Source of the DNA: Sphingoaurantiacus capsulatus
GTDB lineage: Bacteria; Pseudomonadota; Alphaproteobacteria; Sphingomonadales; Sphingomonadaceae
Length of the DNA: 64,000 bases
Assembly (NCBI RefSeq): GCF_042648405.1
Contig: NZ_JBHRXV010000011.1
Location: 434,001 to 498,000 of the forward strand
Direction of reading: 5' to 3'
Under the pieces are notes generated by a model. The model searched no databases and was not told the DNA's origin. It worked only from the letters and a program-made list of their open reading frames with translations. The first letter of the stretch is position 1. Each line of letters begins with the position of its first letter. Shown here piece by piece: positions 54,680 through 64,000 of this stretch. Position numbers and translations under genes: made by a program.

Positions 54680-54913
54680 CTAGTCGGCGACGACGCCCGA
54701 TGGATCGACCGTTGCGACATGCTGGCCGCCGGCATCGGCGATCTCGATGCGCCAGTCGGTCGGGTCGTCGCCAGGATGCTGCTGAGCCGAAATCCGCGCT
54801 GCGGCGCTGGTGATGGCTTCGCGTTTGGCGGCGGCGAGATCGGCGAAGTCGGCGCCTTCGCTGTCGAGCTGAACGCGCGGGCCAAATCTCAGATGGAAAT
54901 AATATGTCGGCAT
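54680..54913 (-). CDS. DUF6894-type small protein
   Basis: The 77-residue protein has the family-like opening MPTYYFHLRFGPRVQLDSEG and a middle ADLAAAKREAITSAAARI, then WRIEIADAGGQHVATV. These match DUF6894, a small domain frequent in Rhizobiales and Sphingomonadales, often in general stress regulons. The function is unknown. Confidence 0.8.
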   Translation of the reverse strand: MPTYYFHLRFGPRVQLDSEGADFADLAAAKREAITSAAARISAQQHPGDDPTDWRIEIADAGGQHVATVDPSGVVAD

Positions 54914-54953
54914 GGGGCTTAAAGCGCCCGAGCCGGGATGACGTTCCCGCGGC

Positions 54954-55232
54954 TCAGGCGGCGCGCCAGGTCGCCGGCAGCTGCCGCTCGCGGTGCATCA
55001 GCTGCTGGATGGCAGCATCGATGAGGTTCTCGGCCTCGTCGGACAGCGGGCTGACCAGATAATCGCGGATATTGCCGAGCATCTGCATCGCGTTGAGCAG
55101 GCGAACCCGCTCGTCGCCGCTCGCCGCCGCCAGCGTCAACTCGCGCGAGAGACTGTCGAGCGACCCCAGGTCCGCGACCGGGAACGGCGCGACATCGACG
55201 GGCTTCAGATCGGCGATATTCATATGACGCAT
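54954..55232 (-). CDS. Small hypothetical helical protein (92 residues)
   Basis: The protein has 92 residues, mostly helical, with LTLAAASGDERVRLLNAMQMLGNIRDYL and LIDAAIQQLMHRERQLP. It has no signal peptide and no cysteine. The ATG at 55232 is preceded by GGAGG at 7 bases, which decides the start over the longer open frame. I do not recognise a family. It is divergent from the beta-oxidation gene at 55416. Confidence 0.68.
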   Translation of the reverse strand: MRHMNIADLKPVDVAPFPVADLGSLDSLSRELTLAAASGDERVRLLNAMQMLGNIRDYLVSPLSDEAENLIDAAIQQLMHRERQLPATWRAA

Positions 55233-55415
55233 TACAGTGCCTCCGCTCGTCGATAAGTCGCTGAACCGCCCTTCCCATGCGAGATCGTAATACTGCGGTA
55301 AGTGTTCCCACAGTGTGACGGCCCCCATTTTCGACAGCGGTTTGCGCGGGCGTCGGATCGTGTATCTGTCGCGTCGACGTCTTCGGGCGACACACGCATC
55401 TGGGGAGAGAGCGCC

Positions 55416-57491
55416 ATGGGCAATATCAACGCGGCCGCCGACCTGTCGGTCGAAGGCAATATCGGCATCATCACGCTGGACTCGCCGCCGGTGAACGCGC
55501 TCGGCGCCGACGTGCGCGACGGCCTCGCCGGCGCGGTCGACAAGGCGGTGGCCGACCCGGCGGTCGAGGCGATCGTGCTGATCTGCGCGGGCCGCACCTT
55601 CATCGCCGGTGCCGACATCTCCGAATTCGGCAAGCCGCCCCGCGGCATCGGCCTCCACGAGGTGCAGGCCAAGATCGAGAATGCGCCAAAGCCGGTGGTC
55701 GCCGCGATCCACGGCACCGCGCTCGGCGGTGGGCTCGAGGTGGCGCTGACCGCGCACTATCGCGTCGCGGTGCCTTCCGCGAAGCTCGGCCTCCCCGAGG
55801 TGAAGCTCGGCCTGCTGCCGGGCGCCGGCGGCACGCAGCGGCTGCCGCGCATCGTGGGCGCGGCGAAGGCGCTCGACATGGTCACCAGCGGCACGCCGAT
55901 CGGCGCCAAGGCGGCGCTCGAAACCGGCCTCGTCGACGAGCTGGCGCCCGAGGGCGAACTGCGTAGCGCGGCGGTGGCGTTCGCGCAGAAGATCGTCGCC
56001 GAAAAGCGGCCGTTGAAGAAGGTGCGCGACCTCGAGGTGAAGGGCGGCAGCCCTGAGCTGTTCGCCGAGTTCCGCAAGGCCAACGCCCGCAAGTTCCGCG
56101 GCTTCGAGGCGCCCGAGGCCAATATCAAGTGCATCGAGGCGGCGAGCGGATTACCCTTCGACGAGGGCATGAAGCGCGAGCGCGAGCTGTTCATGGGGCT
56201 GATGACCGGCGTGCAGTCGGCGGCGCAGCGCTATGTGTTCTTCGCCGAACGCCAGGCCGCGAAGATTCCGAACCTGCCCGAGGGCACCGCGACGCGGCCG
56301 ATCAACAAGGTTGGCGTCATTGGCGCCGGCACGATGGGCGGCGGCATCTCGATGAACTTCCTGTCGGCGGGCATCCCGGTGACGATCGTCGAGATGAAGC
56401 AGGACGCGCTCGACCGCGGCACCGGCATCATCCGCAAGAATTACGAGAACACGGCGGCCAAGGGAAAGCTCACCGCCGAGGGCGTCGAGCGCAACATGGG
56501 CCTGCTCACCGCCTCGATGTCGCTCGACGACCTCGCCGACTGCGACCTCGTCATCGAGGCGGTGTTCGAGCAGATGGATATCAAGAAGGAGGTGTTCGGC
56601 AAGCTCGACAGGATCGCCAAGCCGGGCGCGATCCTCGCGTCGAACACCAGCTATCTCAACGTCGACGAGATCGCCGCGGCGACCTCTCGCCCGCAGGACG
56701 TGGTCGGCCTGCACTTCTTCTCGCCGGCGAACGTCATGCGGCTGCTGGAAGTGGTGCGCGGCGCCAGGACGGCGCCTGACGTACTGGCGACGGCGATGGA
56801 AGTGGCGAAGAAGATCGGCAAGGTCGCCGTCGTCGCCGGCGTCTGCTTCGGCTTCATCGGCAACCGCATGCTCAGCTCACGCCAGCGCGAGGCGAACAAG
56901 CTGATCCTCGAAGGCGCGATGCCGTGGGACGTCGATCGCGTGCTCTACGACTTCGGCTTCCCGATGGGGCCGTTCCAGATGGCAGACCTCGCGGGCCTCG
57001 ACATCGGCTGGTCGAAGGAGAAGTCGAGGGGCGAGACCTTGCGCGACCGGCTCTGCGAGATCGACCGGCGCGGCCAGAAGAACGGGGCTGGCTTCTACGA
57101 CTATGACGAGAAGCGCAACCGCACCCCGTCGCCGCTCGTCGAGAAGATGATCCTCGACTTCGCCGCCGAGAAGGGCATCGCGCGCCGCGCCATCTCCGAC
57201 GAGGAGATCGTCGAGCGCTGCATCTACCCGATGATCAACGAGGGCGCGAAAGTCCTCGACGAGGGCATGGCCTATCGCGGGTCGGACATCGATATCGTCT
57301 GGATCAACGGCTACGGCTGGCCGGTCTATCGCGGCGGGCCGATGTTCTATGGCGACACCGTGGGCCTGCAGACGGTGCTCGACCGCCTGAACCACTACCG
57401 CGCGACGCAGGGCGACGATTTCGCGCCGTCGCCGCTGCTGGAGAAACTCGCGGCGGAGGGCGGGAAGCTCAGCCAGTACGCCGCGAAGTAG
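55416..57491 (+). CDS. Bifunctional enoyl-CoA hydratase/3-hydroxyacyl-CoA dehydrogenase (FadJ/FadB-like)
   Basis: This 691-residue fatty-acid beta-oxidation enzyme has an N-terminal crotonase domain (about residues 1-190; GRTFIAGADISEFG, GTALGGGLEVALTAHYRVA, GLLPGAGGTQRLPR) and an NAD-dependent dehydrogenase domain from about residue 297 (KVGVIGAGTMGGGISMNF, ASNTSYLNVDEIA, GLHFFSPANVMRLLEVVRG). It hydrates enoyl-CoA and oxidises the product. The ATG at 55416 follows GGGGAGAG. No thiolase gene is adjacent. Confidence 0.94.
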   Translation: MGNINAAADLSVEGNIGIITLDSPPVNALGADVRDGLAGAVDKAVADPAVEAIVLICAGRTFIAGADISEFGKPPRGIGLHEVQAKIENAPKPVVAAIHGTALGGGLEVALTAHYRVAVPSAKLGLPEVKLGLLPGAGGTQRLPRIVGAAKALDMVTSGTPIGAKAALETGLVDELAPEGELRSAAVAFAQKIVAEKRPLKKVRDLEVKGGSPELFAEFRKANARKFRGFEAPEANIKCIEAASGLPFDEGMKRERELFMGLMTGVQSAAQRYVFFAERQAAKIPNLPEGTATRPINKVGVIGAGTMGGGISMNFLSAGIPVTIVEMKQDALDRGTGIIRKNYENTAAKGKLTAEGVERNMGLLTASMSLDDLADCDLVIEAVFEQMDIKKEVFGKLDRIAKPGAILASNTSYLNVDEIAAATSRPQDVVGLHFFSPANVMRLLEVVRGARTAPDVLATAMEVAKKIGKVAVVAGVCFGFIGNRMLSSRQREANKLILEGAMPWDVDRVLYDFGFPMGPFQMADLAGLDIGWSKEKSRGETLRDRLCEIDRRGQKNGAGFYDYDEKRNRTPSPLVEKMILDFAAEKGIARRAISDEEIVERCIYPMINEGAKVLDEGMAYRGSDIDIVWINGYGWPVYRGGPMFYGDTVGLQTVLDRLNHYRATQGDDFAPSPLLEKLAAEGGKLSQYAAK

Positions 57492-57517
57492 TCTTCGGCC
57501 TTCGCTTTTTTTCCTAT

Positions 57518-57593
57518 CGTCATCCCCGCGAAGGCGGGGATCCATTACCGCCGACGCTTCGGAAAATGGATCCCCGCCTTCGCGGGGATGACG
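57518..57593. repeat. REP-type paired inverted repeat (copy D)
   Basis: Two perfectly complementary 29-base arms (CGTCATCCCCGCGAAGGCGG... and its complement) face each other across 18 bases. The stem is the CCCCGC / GCGGGG type of copy A. It lies between the convergent beta-oxidation and ABC-exporter genes. Confidence 0.88.
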
Positions 57594-57627
57594 AGGTAGC
57601 GGGTGTCGGAAGGCGTAGCGCGACTGC

Positions 57628-59403
<1,776 letters not shown>

Positions 59404-59439
59404 GGCGGCGGATTAGCAGGCGGCGGCCGGCGGCGATAG

Positions 59440-60228
59440 TCAGCGCGCCGTCCAGCCCCCGTCCATCGTCAGCGCTGCGCCGGTGATCGAGCGGGCCGCG
59501 TCGGAGGCGAGGAAGGCGGCGAAGGCGCCGACCTCGCCGGTTTCCACGAAGCGCTTGGTCGGTTGCACCGCGAGGATGACGTTCCGGATGACGTCCGCCT
59601 CGCTCATGTTGTGGACCTTCGCCTGATCGACGACCTGGCCTTCGACCAGCGGCGTGCGGACATAGCCCGGGCAGATGGCGTTGCAGGTGACGCCGGTTTC
59701 GGCGAGTTCGAGCGCGACCGACTTGGTGAAGCCGACGACGCCGTGCTTCGCCGCGACATAGGCCGACTTGAACGGCGACGCGACGAGGCCGTGCGCCGAG
59801 GCGATGTTGATGATCCGGCCCCAGCCCTTCGCCTTCATCGCGGGTACCGCGACGCGCGTCGTATGGAAGGTGCTGCTCAGCACGATGGCGATCAGCGCGT
59901 CCCACTTCTCCGGCGGGAATTCATCGACCGGCGCGACATGCTGGATGCCGACGTTGTTGACGAGAATATCGACGCTGCCGAGCTGCGCGGCGACCTGCTC
60001 GACGAAGCCGGCCGCGCCCGCGCCCGTCGACATGTCCGATCCAAGGTGGATGCAGCGCACGCCGTGATCGGCGGCGATCTTCGCGCGCATCGCCTCGATG
60101 GCGGCGGCGTCGCCGAAGCCGTTCAGCGCCACGTCGGCGCCGGCGGCGGCGAGCGCCTCGGCAATCGCGAGGCCGATACCGCTGGTCGAACCGGTGACCG
60201 CCGCGACTTTTCCGGAGAGCGTACCCAT
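59440..60228 (-). CDS. 3-hydroxybutyrate dehydrogenase (SDR family)
   Basis: The 262-residue short-chain dehydrogenase has the NAD site AAVTGSTSGIGLAIAEALA, NNVGIQHVAPVDEFP, the catalytic Ser in IINIASAHGLVAS and the YxxxK pair in YVAAKHGVVGFTK. The NVGIQHVAP and NIASAHGLVASPFKSAYVAAKHG pattern is typical of D-3-hydroxybutyrate dehydrogenases, which oxidise 3-hydroxybutyrate to acetoacetate. It is divergent from the PHB depolymerase gene, whose product supplies its substrate. The start at 60228 fits the family; a longer frame upstream does not. Confidence 0.9.
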   Translation of the reverse strand: MGTLSGKVAAVTGSTSGIGLAIAEALAAAGADVALNGFGDAAAIEAMRAKIAADHGVRCIHLGSDMSTGAGAAGFVEQVAAQLGSVDILVNNVGIQHVAPVDEFPPEKWDALIAIVLSSTFHTTRVAVPAMKAKGWGRIINIASAHGLVASPFKSAYVAAKHGVVGFTKSVALELAETGVTCNAICPGYVRTPLVEGQVVDQAKVHNMSEADVIRNVILAVQPTKRFVETGEVGAFAAFLASDAARSITGAALTMDGGWTAR

Positions 60229-60405
60229 ATAATCCCCATGATCAGTTTGGCGCATTCGACTCAACGAAAGCACCGCGCGGGCGTTCTAGACGATGGGTGG
60301 CGCTTTGCCATCGACATTCGGCCACGGTGGGTTACGGTGGACAAAAGGCGAAAAGCCAGTCCCAGACCGACGGGGGGAACGCCGGTCCAGAGCGGGGAAT
60401 AGACG

Positions 60406-61644
60406 ATGTTGTATCAGGCTTATGAGTTTCAGCGGCAGTGGCTGGCCGGCGCCAGCGCGGCCGCGACCCTCGGTGCGAGCTGGCTAACCAATCCGGCGAA
60501 CCCCTTCTCCTATGTGGCGGCGGGCCCGCTGGTGGCCTCGGCGCTCGACGTGTTCGCGCATGCCTCGGCCACCTACGGTAAGCCGGCGTTCGACCTCGAT
60601 CACACGATCATCGACGGCAGGCAAGTCACGGTGACCGAGGAGATCGTGCTGAGGAAGCCCTTCGGCCAGCTGAAGCGCTTCGCGCGCGCCACCGACCGGC
60701 AGGACCCGAAGGTGCTGATCGTCGCGCCGATGTCGGGGCACTTCGCCACCCTGCTGCGCGGCACCGTCGAGCGCATGCTGCCGGGCCACGACGTCCACAT
60801 CACCGACTGGCGCGACGCGCGCAACGTGCCGGTGAGCGAGGGGCATTTCGATCTCGACGATTATATCGATTATGTCGTTGAATTCCTGACCGAGATGGGC
60901 CCCGGCGCGCATATCATTGCCGTCTGCCAGCCCTCGGTGCCGGTCTATGCCGCCGTGGCGCTGATGTCGGCGCAGAACCACCCCGCCCTTCCCGCGACGC
61001 TGACCATGATGGGCGGCCCGGTCGACACGCGCGAGGCGCCGACCGCGGTCAACACGCTCGCCACCAAGCGGCCGTTCGCCTGGTTCGAGCAGAATGTCAT
61101 CGCGACGGTCCCGATGAACTATGCCGGCGTCAACCGCCGCGTCTATCCGGGCTTCCTGCAGCTCACCGGCTTCATGTCGATGAACCTCGGCAACCACATG
61201 ATGAGCCATTGGGAGATGTTCAAGCATCTCGTGCAGGGCGACGAAGAGAGCGCCGACGCCACCAAGACCTTCTACGACGAATATCGCGCGGTCTGCGACA
61301 TGACCGCCGAATTCTACCTGCAGACGATCGACGTGGTGTTTCAGAACCACAAGCTGCCGAAGGGCGAGATGACCCATCGCGGCGTGGCCGTCGATCCGTC
61401 GAAGATCAGCAAGGTTGCGCTGATGGCCGTCGAGGGCGAGCGCGACGATATCTCCGGCCTCGGCCAGACGCGGGCAGCGCTTACCCTCGCCACGGGGCTA
61501 CCCGAGACGAAGAAGCGCTACCTGATGGCGAAGGGCGCCGGCCACTACGGCATCTTCAACGGCCGCAAATGGCGCGAACAGATCGCCCCGGTGGTGGAGA
61601 AATTCATCGCCGCGCACGACCGCAAGGCAGCGAAGGACGCCTAG
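60406..61644 (+). CDS. phaZ: Intracellular polyhydroxybutyrate depolymerase
   Basis: The 412-residue protein matches the intracellular PhaZ family with a cysteine nucleophile: Cys174 in VCQPSVPVY, an acid in EGERDDISGLGQT (about residue 347) and His380 in KGAGHYGIFNGRKWREQI. It opens with MLYQAYEFQRQWLAGA. It would release 3-hydroxybutyrate units from storage granules. It is divergent from the 3-hydroxybutyrate dehydrogenase gene; PHB synthase and phasin genes are not in this window. Confidence 0.93.
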   Translation: MLYQAYEFQRQWLAGASAAATLGASWLTNPANPFSYVAAGPLVASALDVFAHASATYGKPAFDLDHTIIDGRQVTVTEEIVLRKPFGQLKRFARATDRQDPKVLIVAPMSGHFATLLRGTVERMLPGHDVHITDWRDARNVPVSEGHFDLDDYIDYVVEFLTEMGPGAHIIAVCQPSVPVYAAVALMSAQNHPALPATLTMMGGPVDTREAPTAVNTLATKRPFAWFEQNVIATVPMNYAGVNRRVYPGFLQLTGFMSMNLGNHMMSHWEMFKHLVQGDEESADATKTFYDEYRAVCDMTAEFYLQTIDVVFQNHKLPKGEMTHRGVAVDPSKISKVALMAVEGERDDISGLGQTRAALTLATGLPETKKRYLMAKGAGHYGIFNGRKWREQIAPVVEKFIAAHDRKAAKDA

Positions 61645-61666
61645 GCGTCCTCGTTAGCCGCGGGCG

Positions 61667-61828
61667 TCAGCCGTTCGCGCAGGCATCATTGTCATTCTCG
61701 CCCATCTGTTCGAGCGCCAGCCCGACAGCGGTTTCGAGATGCGCGGCGATGATCGGGTGATCATGATCGAGCAGGCCCTGGGCCTCGCGGATCAGTTCGA
61801 TGGCCCGGTCGAGAGACGAGGTGTTCAA
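61667..61828 (-). CDS. Small hypothetical protein (53 residues, TTG start)
   Basis: A 53-codon frame reads from a TTG at 61828, preceded by GGAAGG at 7 bases, to TGA at 61667. The peptide begins (M)NTSSLDRAIELIREAQGLL and ends NDNDACANG. It is a regular amphipathic helix with one cysteine and an acidic end. It resembles in length and in the stretch HLETAVGLALE the small protein at 53512 (HLEAAVESLE). Nothing else occupies 61645-61985; the part between 61829 and 61985 holds no gene I can see. Confidence 0.55.
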   Translation of the reverse strand: MNTSSLDRAIELIREAQGLLDHDHPIIAAHLETAVGLALEQMGENDNDACANG

Positions 61829-61985
61829 GCAGCAACCTTCCGACAGCCGCCCCGCCAGACGGTTGGTTAACTCTAACCTGTGTTAAATCATTGCGCCAAT
61901 GGCGAGCCCCACTCAAGGGAGCGCGTTTCGGACGCGACAGGACGTCGCTGTAACGATCTATGTTAGTTTTGGGTCCAGCCGATTT

Positions 61986-62456
61986 TCAGGTCAGGCCGAT
62001 TCCCGTCATCGCCAGATAGCGTTCCATGCGCGACCAGCCTTCGGCGCTGAGCCGCACGATGACGCGGCGAGAGTCGCGCGGGTCCGGAATACGGTCGACA
62101 AGGCCCTGCCGTTCGAGCGTGCCGATCCAGCGCAGCGCGGTGGTCTGCGGCACGGCGGCGGCGATGCAGACGTCGGTGACCGACAGGTCGCGCCGCTCGA
62201 TGCGGGCGATGGTGAGATCGAGGAGGATGTCCCAGGCCGGGTCAGCGAACAGGCCGGCGGAGAAGCAGATTTCGCGGGCGCGGCGGCGTTTGATGACCTG
62301 CCGCAACGCGTCGGGCACGTTGACGAACATCCCGTCCGACGCGCGCACGCTGTTGGCCGGTGGGCCGAGCGCTGCGAGGCTCTCCGCCACCACCTTCAGG
62401 ATTTGCGACGTCAGCTTTTCCACCTCCTCCAGGGCGGGCAGCTGGCTGTTGCGCAT
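61986..62456 (-). CDS. MarR-type winged-helix regulator
   Basis: The 156-residue protein has a C-terminal winged HTH (about residues 75-150; LSVTDVCIAAAVPQTTALRWIGTLERQGLVDRIPDPRDSRRVIVRLS) and a helical N-terminal half. This type is frequent in sphingomonads. It may bind small aromatic or lipid-like ligands, but none can be named. I use the ATG at 62456, which is preceded by GGGAG at 6 bases. The target is unknown. Confidence 0.84.
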   Translation of the reverse strand: MRNSQLPALEEVEKLTSQILKVVAESLAALGPPANSVRASDGMFVNVPDALRQVIKRRRAREICFSAGLFADPAWDILLDLTIARIERRDLSVTDVCIAAAVPQTTALRWIGTLERQGLVDRIPDPRDSRRVIVRLSAEGWSRMERYLAMTGIGLT

Positions 62457-62580
62457 CGAGGCTCCCAACTTTGTTCTTCTCGTTCTTTTTTTGACCCTAA
62501 CGCAAATAAGCCGCCGAAGGCTCGCCTGTTGCTACTACCGTAGTCTTCCTGTGTGCTTCCGAAACGACCGGCCGAGCCGA

Positions 62581-63207
62581 TCAGCGCGCGAACTGGTAGG
62601 CGCCGCCCTTGTCGATGGCGCGGCGATAGGCGGGCCGGGCCTGGATCATTTCGACGAAGGCGGCGAGCTTCGGCCGTGTCGCCGCCCGCCCCTGCGCGAT
62701 CGCCACTTCGGCGGGGAAGCTCAGCATGATGTCGACCGCCGACAGCGTGTCGAGGACATAGTGGCCCGAGGGACGTAGCACCCGTTCCATATGGTCGAAC
62801 ACCAGGTCGAGCTGGCTTTCGACGCGCGGGTGCAAGGGCGCGCCCGCCTCGCCCAGCCGCCCGACATAGAGGTGGAGCAGCACCGGCAGCATCACCGAGC
62901 CTTCGGCGAAATGCATCAATTCGAGATGCTCTGCCCAGGAATCGCTGTCGCGCGCCGGGACCAGCGCGGCGCCGCCGTGCCGCTCGCAGATATACTCGAC
63001 GATGGCGCCGGACTCGGCGATGACGCGGCCATCGTCCTCGATCAGCGGCGACTTGCCGAGCGGGTGCACGTCGAGCAGCGACGGCGGCGCGAGGTTGGTG
63101 ACCGCGTCGCGGGCGTGCTGGCGGATCTCGTAGGGAACGCCGAGCTCTTCGAGCAGCCACAGGATGCGCTGCGACCGTGAATTGTTGAGATGATGGACGA
63201 TGAGCAT
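62581..63207 (-). CDS. Glutathione S-transferase family protein
   Basis: The 208-residue protein has an N-terminal thioredoxin fold (VHHLNNSRSQRILWLLEELGVPYEI; the Ser in NNSRS is the expected glutathione-activating residue), the glutathione-binding GKSPLIEDDGRVIAESGAIVEYI and an all-helical C-terminal domain. It would conjugate or reduce with glutathione in the cytoplasm. It lies between recA and the MarR-type regulator gene. Confidence 0.9.
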   Translation of the reverse strand: MLIVHHLNNSRSQRILWLLEELGVPYEIRQHARDAVTNLAPPSLLDVHPLGKSPLIEDDGRVIAESGAIVEYICERHGGAALVPARDSDSWAEHLELMHFAEGSVMLPVLLHLYVGRLGEAGAPLHPRVESQLDLVFDHMERVLRPSGHYVLDTLSAVDIMLSFPAEVAIAQGRAATRPKLAAFVEMIQARPAYRRAIDKGGAYQFAR

Positions 63208-63287
63208 GGCGAACCTCCCAGGATGGTCTGCCGATCCTTAGCCGAGCCGCATTTCCGTACGACTGGTAAAAGCGTGCGATCAACAAA

Positions 63288-63316
63288 GAGAAAGGCCCGC
63301 CGAGGGGCGGACCTTT
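63288..63316 (-). terminator. Terminator downstream of recA
   Basis: On the minus strand the stem AAAGGTCCGCC / GGCGGGCCTTT (one mismatch) with a CCTC loop is followed by TCTCTTTG. It lies about 70 bases after the recA stop, ahead of the glutathione S-transferase gene. Confidence 0.7.
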
Positions 63317-63385
63317 CGATCAGGCGGTCGTCAGGGATCGCCAGAGGGAGACCGGTCGCTGGGGGAGCGCCGGTCAGGGGGGGTC

Positions 63386-64000
63386 TTAAGCGTCGTCCTC
63401 GTCGGAGGGGCCGACCAGCATCGCTTCGGACACGCCGGCGGCGTTGTCGCGGATCGACTTCTCCAGCCGGTCGAGCATCGCCGGGTTTTCCTTGAGGAAG
63501 GTCTTGGCGTTCTCGCGGCCCTGCCCGATGCGGGTCGAGTCATAGGAGAACCAGGCGCCCGACTTCTCGATCAGGCCGGCCTTGACGCCGAGGTCGAGGA
63601 TCTCGCCGACCTTCGACACGCCTTCGCCATACATGATGTCGAATTCGACCTGCTTGAACGGCGGCGCCACCTTGTTCTTCACCACCTTGACGCGGGTGGT
63701 GTTGCCGACGACCTCGTCGCGGTCCTTGATCGCGCCGGTGCGGCGGATGTCGAGGCGAACCGAGGCGTAGAATTTCAGCGCGTTGCCGCCCGTCGTCGTC
63801 TCCGGGTTGCCGTACATCACGCCGATCTTCATGCGCAGCTGGTTGATGAAGATGACGAGGCAGTTGGAGCGGCTGATCGAGCCGGTGAGCTTGCGCAGGC
63901 TCTGCGACATCAGCCGGGCCTGCAGGCCGACATGGCTGTCGCCCATCTCGCCCTCGATCTCGGCACGCGGCACGAGGGCGGCGACCGAGTCCACCACCAG
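63386..64000 (-). CDS. recA: Recombinase RecA, C-terminal part (5' end outside window)
   Basis: This is the C-terminal 204 residues of RecA, the strand-exchange and SOS coprotease protein. It is open to the window edge, starting at VVDSVAALVPRAEIEGEMGD, the Walker B region. Loop L2 and flanking sequence are seen in FINQLRMKIGVMYGNPETTTGGNALKFYASVRLDIRR. The acidic C-terminal tail ends GPSDEDDA. A terminator follows. The N-terminal and Walker A parts lie beyond 64000. Confidence 0.97.
   Translation of the reverse strand: MVVDSVAALVPRAEIEGEMGDSHVGLQARLMSQSLRKLTGSISRSNCLVIFINQLRMKIGVMYGNPETTTGGNALKFYASVRLDIRRTGAIKDRDEVVGNTTRVKVVKNKVAPPFKQVEFDIMYGEGVSKVGEILDLGVKAGLIEKSGAWFSYDSTRIGQGRENAKTFLKENPAMLDRLEKSIRDNAAGVSEAMLVGPSDEDDA

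Overview
The window is a gene-dense, high-GC stretch of chromosome from an alphaproteobacterium, most probably a sphingomonad (Sphingomonas/Sphingobium-like). This rests on 5-aminolevulinate synthase (the C4 haem route), a bacterial aspartate/glutamate leucyltransferase, a methionine synthase split into two polypeptides, the order recG / sdhE-mfd, a DUF6894 protein, three S9 peptidases and a B3 beta-lactamase-like protein of a type known from sphingomonads. No genus can be fixed from the sequence alone. Both ends cut through genes: an S9 peptidase on the left and recA on the right.

Layout. 0-6.4 kb: tandem S9 peptidases, trmJ, and an rpiB-glyA-nrdR operon separated from trmJ by a REP-type inverted repeat. 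6.4-10.1 kb: a decayed DUF5694 gene behind a perfect 20-bp palindrome, a small secreted protein, and a hypothetical protein followed by a serralysin-like M10 protease with RTX repeats. 10.1-15.5 kb: hemA, a 3-hydroxyisobutyryl-CoA hydrolase/thioesterase/murI operon, and a FitAB-like toxin-antitoxin pair whose toxin gene overlaps the start of hemB. 15.5-23 kb: a membrane-bound spermidine-synthase-like protein, a lipoprotein, an amidohydrolase, a 3-hydroxyisobutyrate-dehydrogenase-like enzyme, ilvA and bpt. 23-28.8 kb: the methionine operon (ArsR-methyltransferase regulator, metF, metH-N, metH-C) with an operator-like palindrome just ahead of it. 28.8-36.6 kb: mlaA, ferredoxin plus two tandem cysteine desulfurases, an alpha/beta hydrolase, an Lrp-type regulator, a cupin, anmK and tyrS. 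36.6-46.1 kb: recG, sdhE, mfd, a B3 metallo-beta-lactamase fold protein with Glu at the first metal-ligand position, and an oligopeptidase-B-like peptidase. 46-53.4 kb: a 2OG-Fe oxygenase, a DsbA-like protein, a GGDEF/EAL protein with a degenerate GGDEF, moaA-nadK, tRNA-Asn, a Phd/VapC module and corA. 53.4-64 kb: small stress-like proteins, a beta-oxidation bifunctional enzyme, an ABC exporter, a PHB-degradation pair (3-hydroxybutyrate dehydrogenase and PHB depolymerase), a 53-residue small gene, a MarR-type regulator, a glutathione S-transferase and recA.

Most of the window is core metabolism and housekeeping. I see no CRISPR array, prophage, conjugative element, complete insertion sequence or biosynthetic cluster, and no clear undescribed multi-gene system. 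The points most worth following are the SAM-cycle regulator and its operator, the B3-E-type beta-lactamase coupled to mfd, the pseudogene with its intact palindrome, the toxin-antitoxin pair coupled to hemB, and four REP-type inverted repeats whose stems covary.
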